Assembly: GCA_029009035.1 (NCBI GenBank)
Contig: JAQXJQ010000213.1
Span: forward strand, 1-7,813
DNA: 7,813 bases
Direction: 5' to 3'
Source of the DNA: Oscillospiraceae bacterium
GTDB lineage: Bacteria; Bacillota; Clostridia; Oscillospirales; Oscillospiraceae
Shown: positions 7,433-7,813 of the stretch, piece by piece
How positions within the stretch are numbered: the first letter of the stretch is position 1
Layout of the letters: each line of letters starts with the position of its first letter
Translations under genes and position numbers: made by a program
The notes under the pieces: generated by a model
The model's input: only the letters and a program-made list of their open reading frames with translations
Told to the model about the DNA's origin: nothing
Databases searched by the model: none

Positions 7433-7514
7433 TGGCTGAAACCGAGGGGGAAAACAACATCTTGTACCCTGAAAAACGCCCGCAAAAAATCCGGAAAAAC
7501 TTCGAAGAAAGGTG
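7433..7514 (+). other. Non-coding stretch between gerB and the first tandem promoter
   Basis: No gene or convincing terminator is visible. It contains CTTGTACCCTG (7461-7471), a near copy of CTTGTACCTTG in the leader at 7766-7776, and becomes A-rich from about 7484. CTTCGAAG (7500-7507) is a short palindrome about 46 bases before the predicted start of promoter P1. Confidence 0.6.
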
Positions 7515-7550
7515 TTGACAAGGGGCAAATGATTTGATATATTAGCAAAG
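7515..7550 (+). promoter_or_regulatory. Tandem promoter P1 (sigma-A, rRNA-type)
   Basis: A perfect TTGACA (7515-7520), 17 bases of spacer, and TATATT (7538-7543). The predicted start is G7550, seven bases after the -10. An A-rich stretch (about 7484-7510) lies upstream like an UP element. Confidence 0.88.
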
Positions 7551-7565
7551 CACTTGCGAGAGGCG

Positions 7566-7698
7566 GGGCCTGAGGCGGATCGGACGGCGGGAGCCGAAAA
7601 AGATGCGAAAAAAGGTCTTGACAAGAGCTTGCGGGTGTGATAAAATAACCGAGTTCGCAACAAGCGGGTTTGGGCCTGGATGAGAGCCGAATTTCAAA
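7566..7698 (+). repeat. Remnant sequence similarity between the P1-P2 and P2-P3 spacers
   Basis: The spacers share GGGCCTG (7566-7572 and 7672-7678) and GAGCCGAA (7591-7598 and 7684-7691), both in the same order between consecutive promoters, followed by A-rich sequence. The promoters are 103 and 98 bases apart. This suggests that the array grew by tandem duplication of a unit of about 100 bases and has since diverged. Confidence 0.55.
7618..7653 (+). promoter_or_regulatory. Tandem promoter P2 (sigma-A, rRNA-type)
   Basis: A perfect TTGACA (7618-7623), 17 bases of spacer, and TAAAAT (7641-7646). The predicted start is G7653. An A-rich block (7597-7613) sits immediately upstream in the UP-element position. 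Confidence 0.9.
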
Positions 7699-7704
7699 GA
7701 AATT
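7690..7704. promoter_or_regulatory. Palindrome in the upstream region of P3
   Basis: AATTTC (7690-7695) and GAAATT (7699-7704) form a perfect inverted repeat around AAA, centred about 54 bases before the predicted P3 start. It could be part of an AT-rich UP element or a protein site. No known operator is recognised. Confidence 0.35.
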
Positions 7705-7715
7705 TGAAAAAGTGC

Positions 7716-7751
7716 TTGACAGGCGGTCACGAGAGTGATAGAATAATCCAG
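7716..7751 (+). promoter_or_regulatory. Tandem promoter P3 (sigma-A, rRNA-type)
   Basis: A perfect TTGACA (7716-7721), 17 bases of spacer, and TAGAAT (7739-7744). The predicted start is G7751. It is preceded by A-rich sequence (about 7690-7711). It is the promoter closest to the leader. Confidence 0.9.
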
Positions 7752-7767
7752 CTGACTGCGAGCAGCT
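7750..7767 (+). other. Small hairpin at the P3 transcript start
   Basis: AGCTG (7750-7754) and CAGCT (7763-7767) can pair around an eight-base loop. It would lie at the very 5' end of RNA made from P3, immediately before the conserved-looking leader. Confidence 0.35.
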
Positions 7768-7813
7768 TGTACCTTGTAAATTAAACAATAAAGAGAAACA
7801 CGAAGCACCAGAA
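7751..7813 (+). ncRNA. Probable 5' leader of a 16S rRNA precursor (partial)
   Basis: CTTGTACCTTGTAAAT (7766-7781) followed by TAAACAATAAAGAG resembles the boxA-like leader element seen before 16S genes in Clostridia, which often reads CCTTGAAAA followed by A-rich sequence. With three stacked strong promoters just before it, the best reading is the start of an rRNA operon. The mature 16S start (AGAGTTTGAT) is not reached before the window ends. A tRNA cluster is the main alternative. Confidence 0.6.

Noticed and set aside
7515..7751. The promoter repeats as a CRISPR or integration array
   Set aside because: The units are about 100 bases, only partly similar, and their shared parts are promoter elements; there are no identical short repeats with unique spacers.
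6829..7788. Long minus-strand open frame across gerB and the promoter array
   Set aside because: It is rich in Pro, Ser, Arg and Ala as expected of a shadow frame, runs through three strong plus-strand promoters, and has no domain signal.
7751..7813. The 16S rRNA gene itself inside the window
   Set aside because: The conserved 16S 5' sequence AGAGTTTGAT is not present; only leader-like sequence is seen.

Overview
The window looks like a chromosomal segment of a GC-rich, spore-forming member of the Clostridia, probably an Oscillospiraceae-type gut bacterium (Oscillibacter, Flavonifractor or a relative). The case rests on an S-layer (SLH) protein with a Gram-positive signal peptide, strong AGGAGG-type ribosome binding sites, a GerA-type spore germination operon, the Firmicutes gene pair lspA and RluA-family pseudouridine synthase, and sigma-A-type promoters. 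The genus is inferred from overall resemblance, not from a database search.

Layout. (1) 30-2780, plus strand: a very large secreted SLH protein, ending in two small hairpins and a strong intrinsic terminator (2777-2854). (2) 2883-2926: a second hairpin with a T-run, lying between convergent genes. (3) 4299 down to 2931, minus strand: lspA (lipoprotein signal peptidase), then an RluD-like pseudouridine synthase, overlapping by 32 bases, with a TATAAT promoter upstream of lspA. (4) 4300-4438: a divergent intergenic region that carries the lspA promoter and, on the other strand, a candidate forespore sigma-G promoter for the germination genes. (5) 4439-7432, plus strand: a three-gene spore germinant receptor operon in the order A-C-B, with all genes overlapping. 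The C subunit is a short lipoprotein that appears to lack the usual C-terminal half. (6) 7433-7813: no protein gene. It holds three tandem near-consensus promoters about 100 bases apart, each with TTGACA, exactly 17 bases of spacer, and a G seven bases after the -10 box. They are followed by a leader resembling those before 16S rRNA genes. The window appears to stop just before a ribosomal RNA operon.

How the parts relate. The SLH protein would be exported and bound to the cell wall. LspA would process lipoproteins, including the GerC-type subunit encoded next door. The GerA and GerB subunits would sit with it in the spore inner membrane. The triple promoter would give strong, growth-linked transcription of the RNA operon downstream. 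I see no new defence, mobile or biosynthetic system. The points most worth checking are the triple promoter array and its repeated leader motif, the half-length GerC, and the unassigned 700-residue passenger region of the SLH protein.
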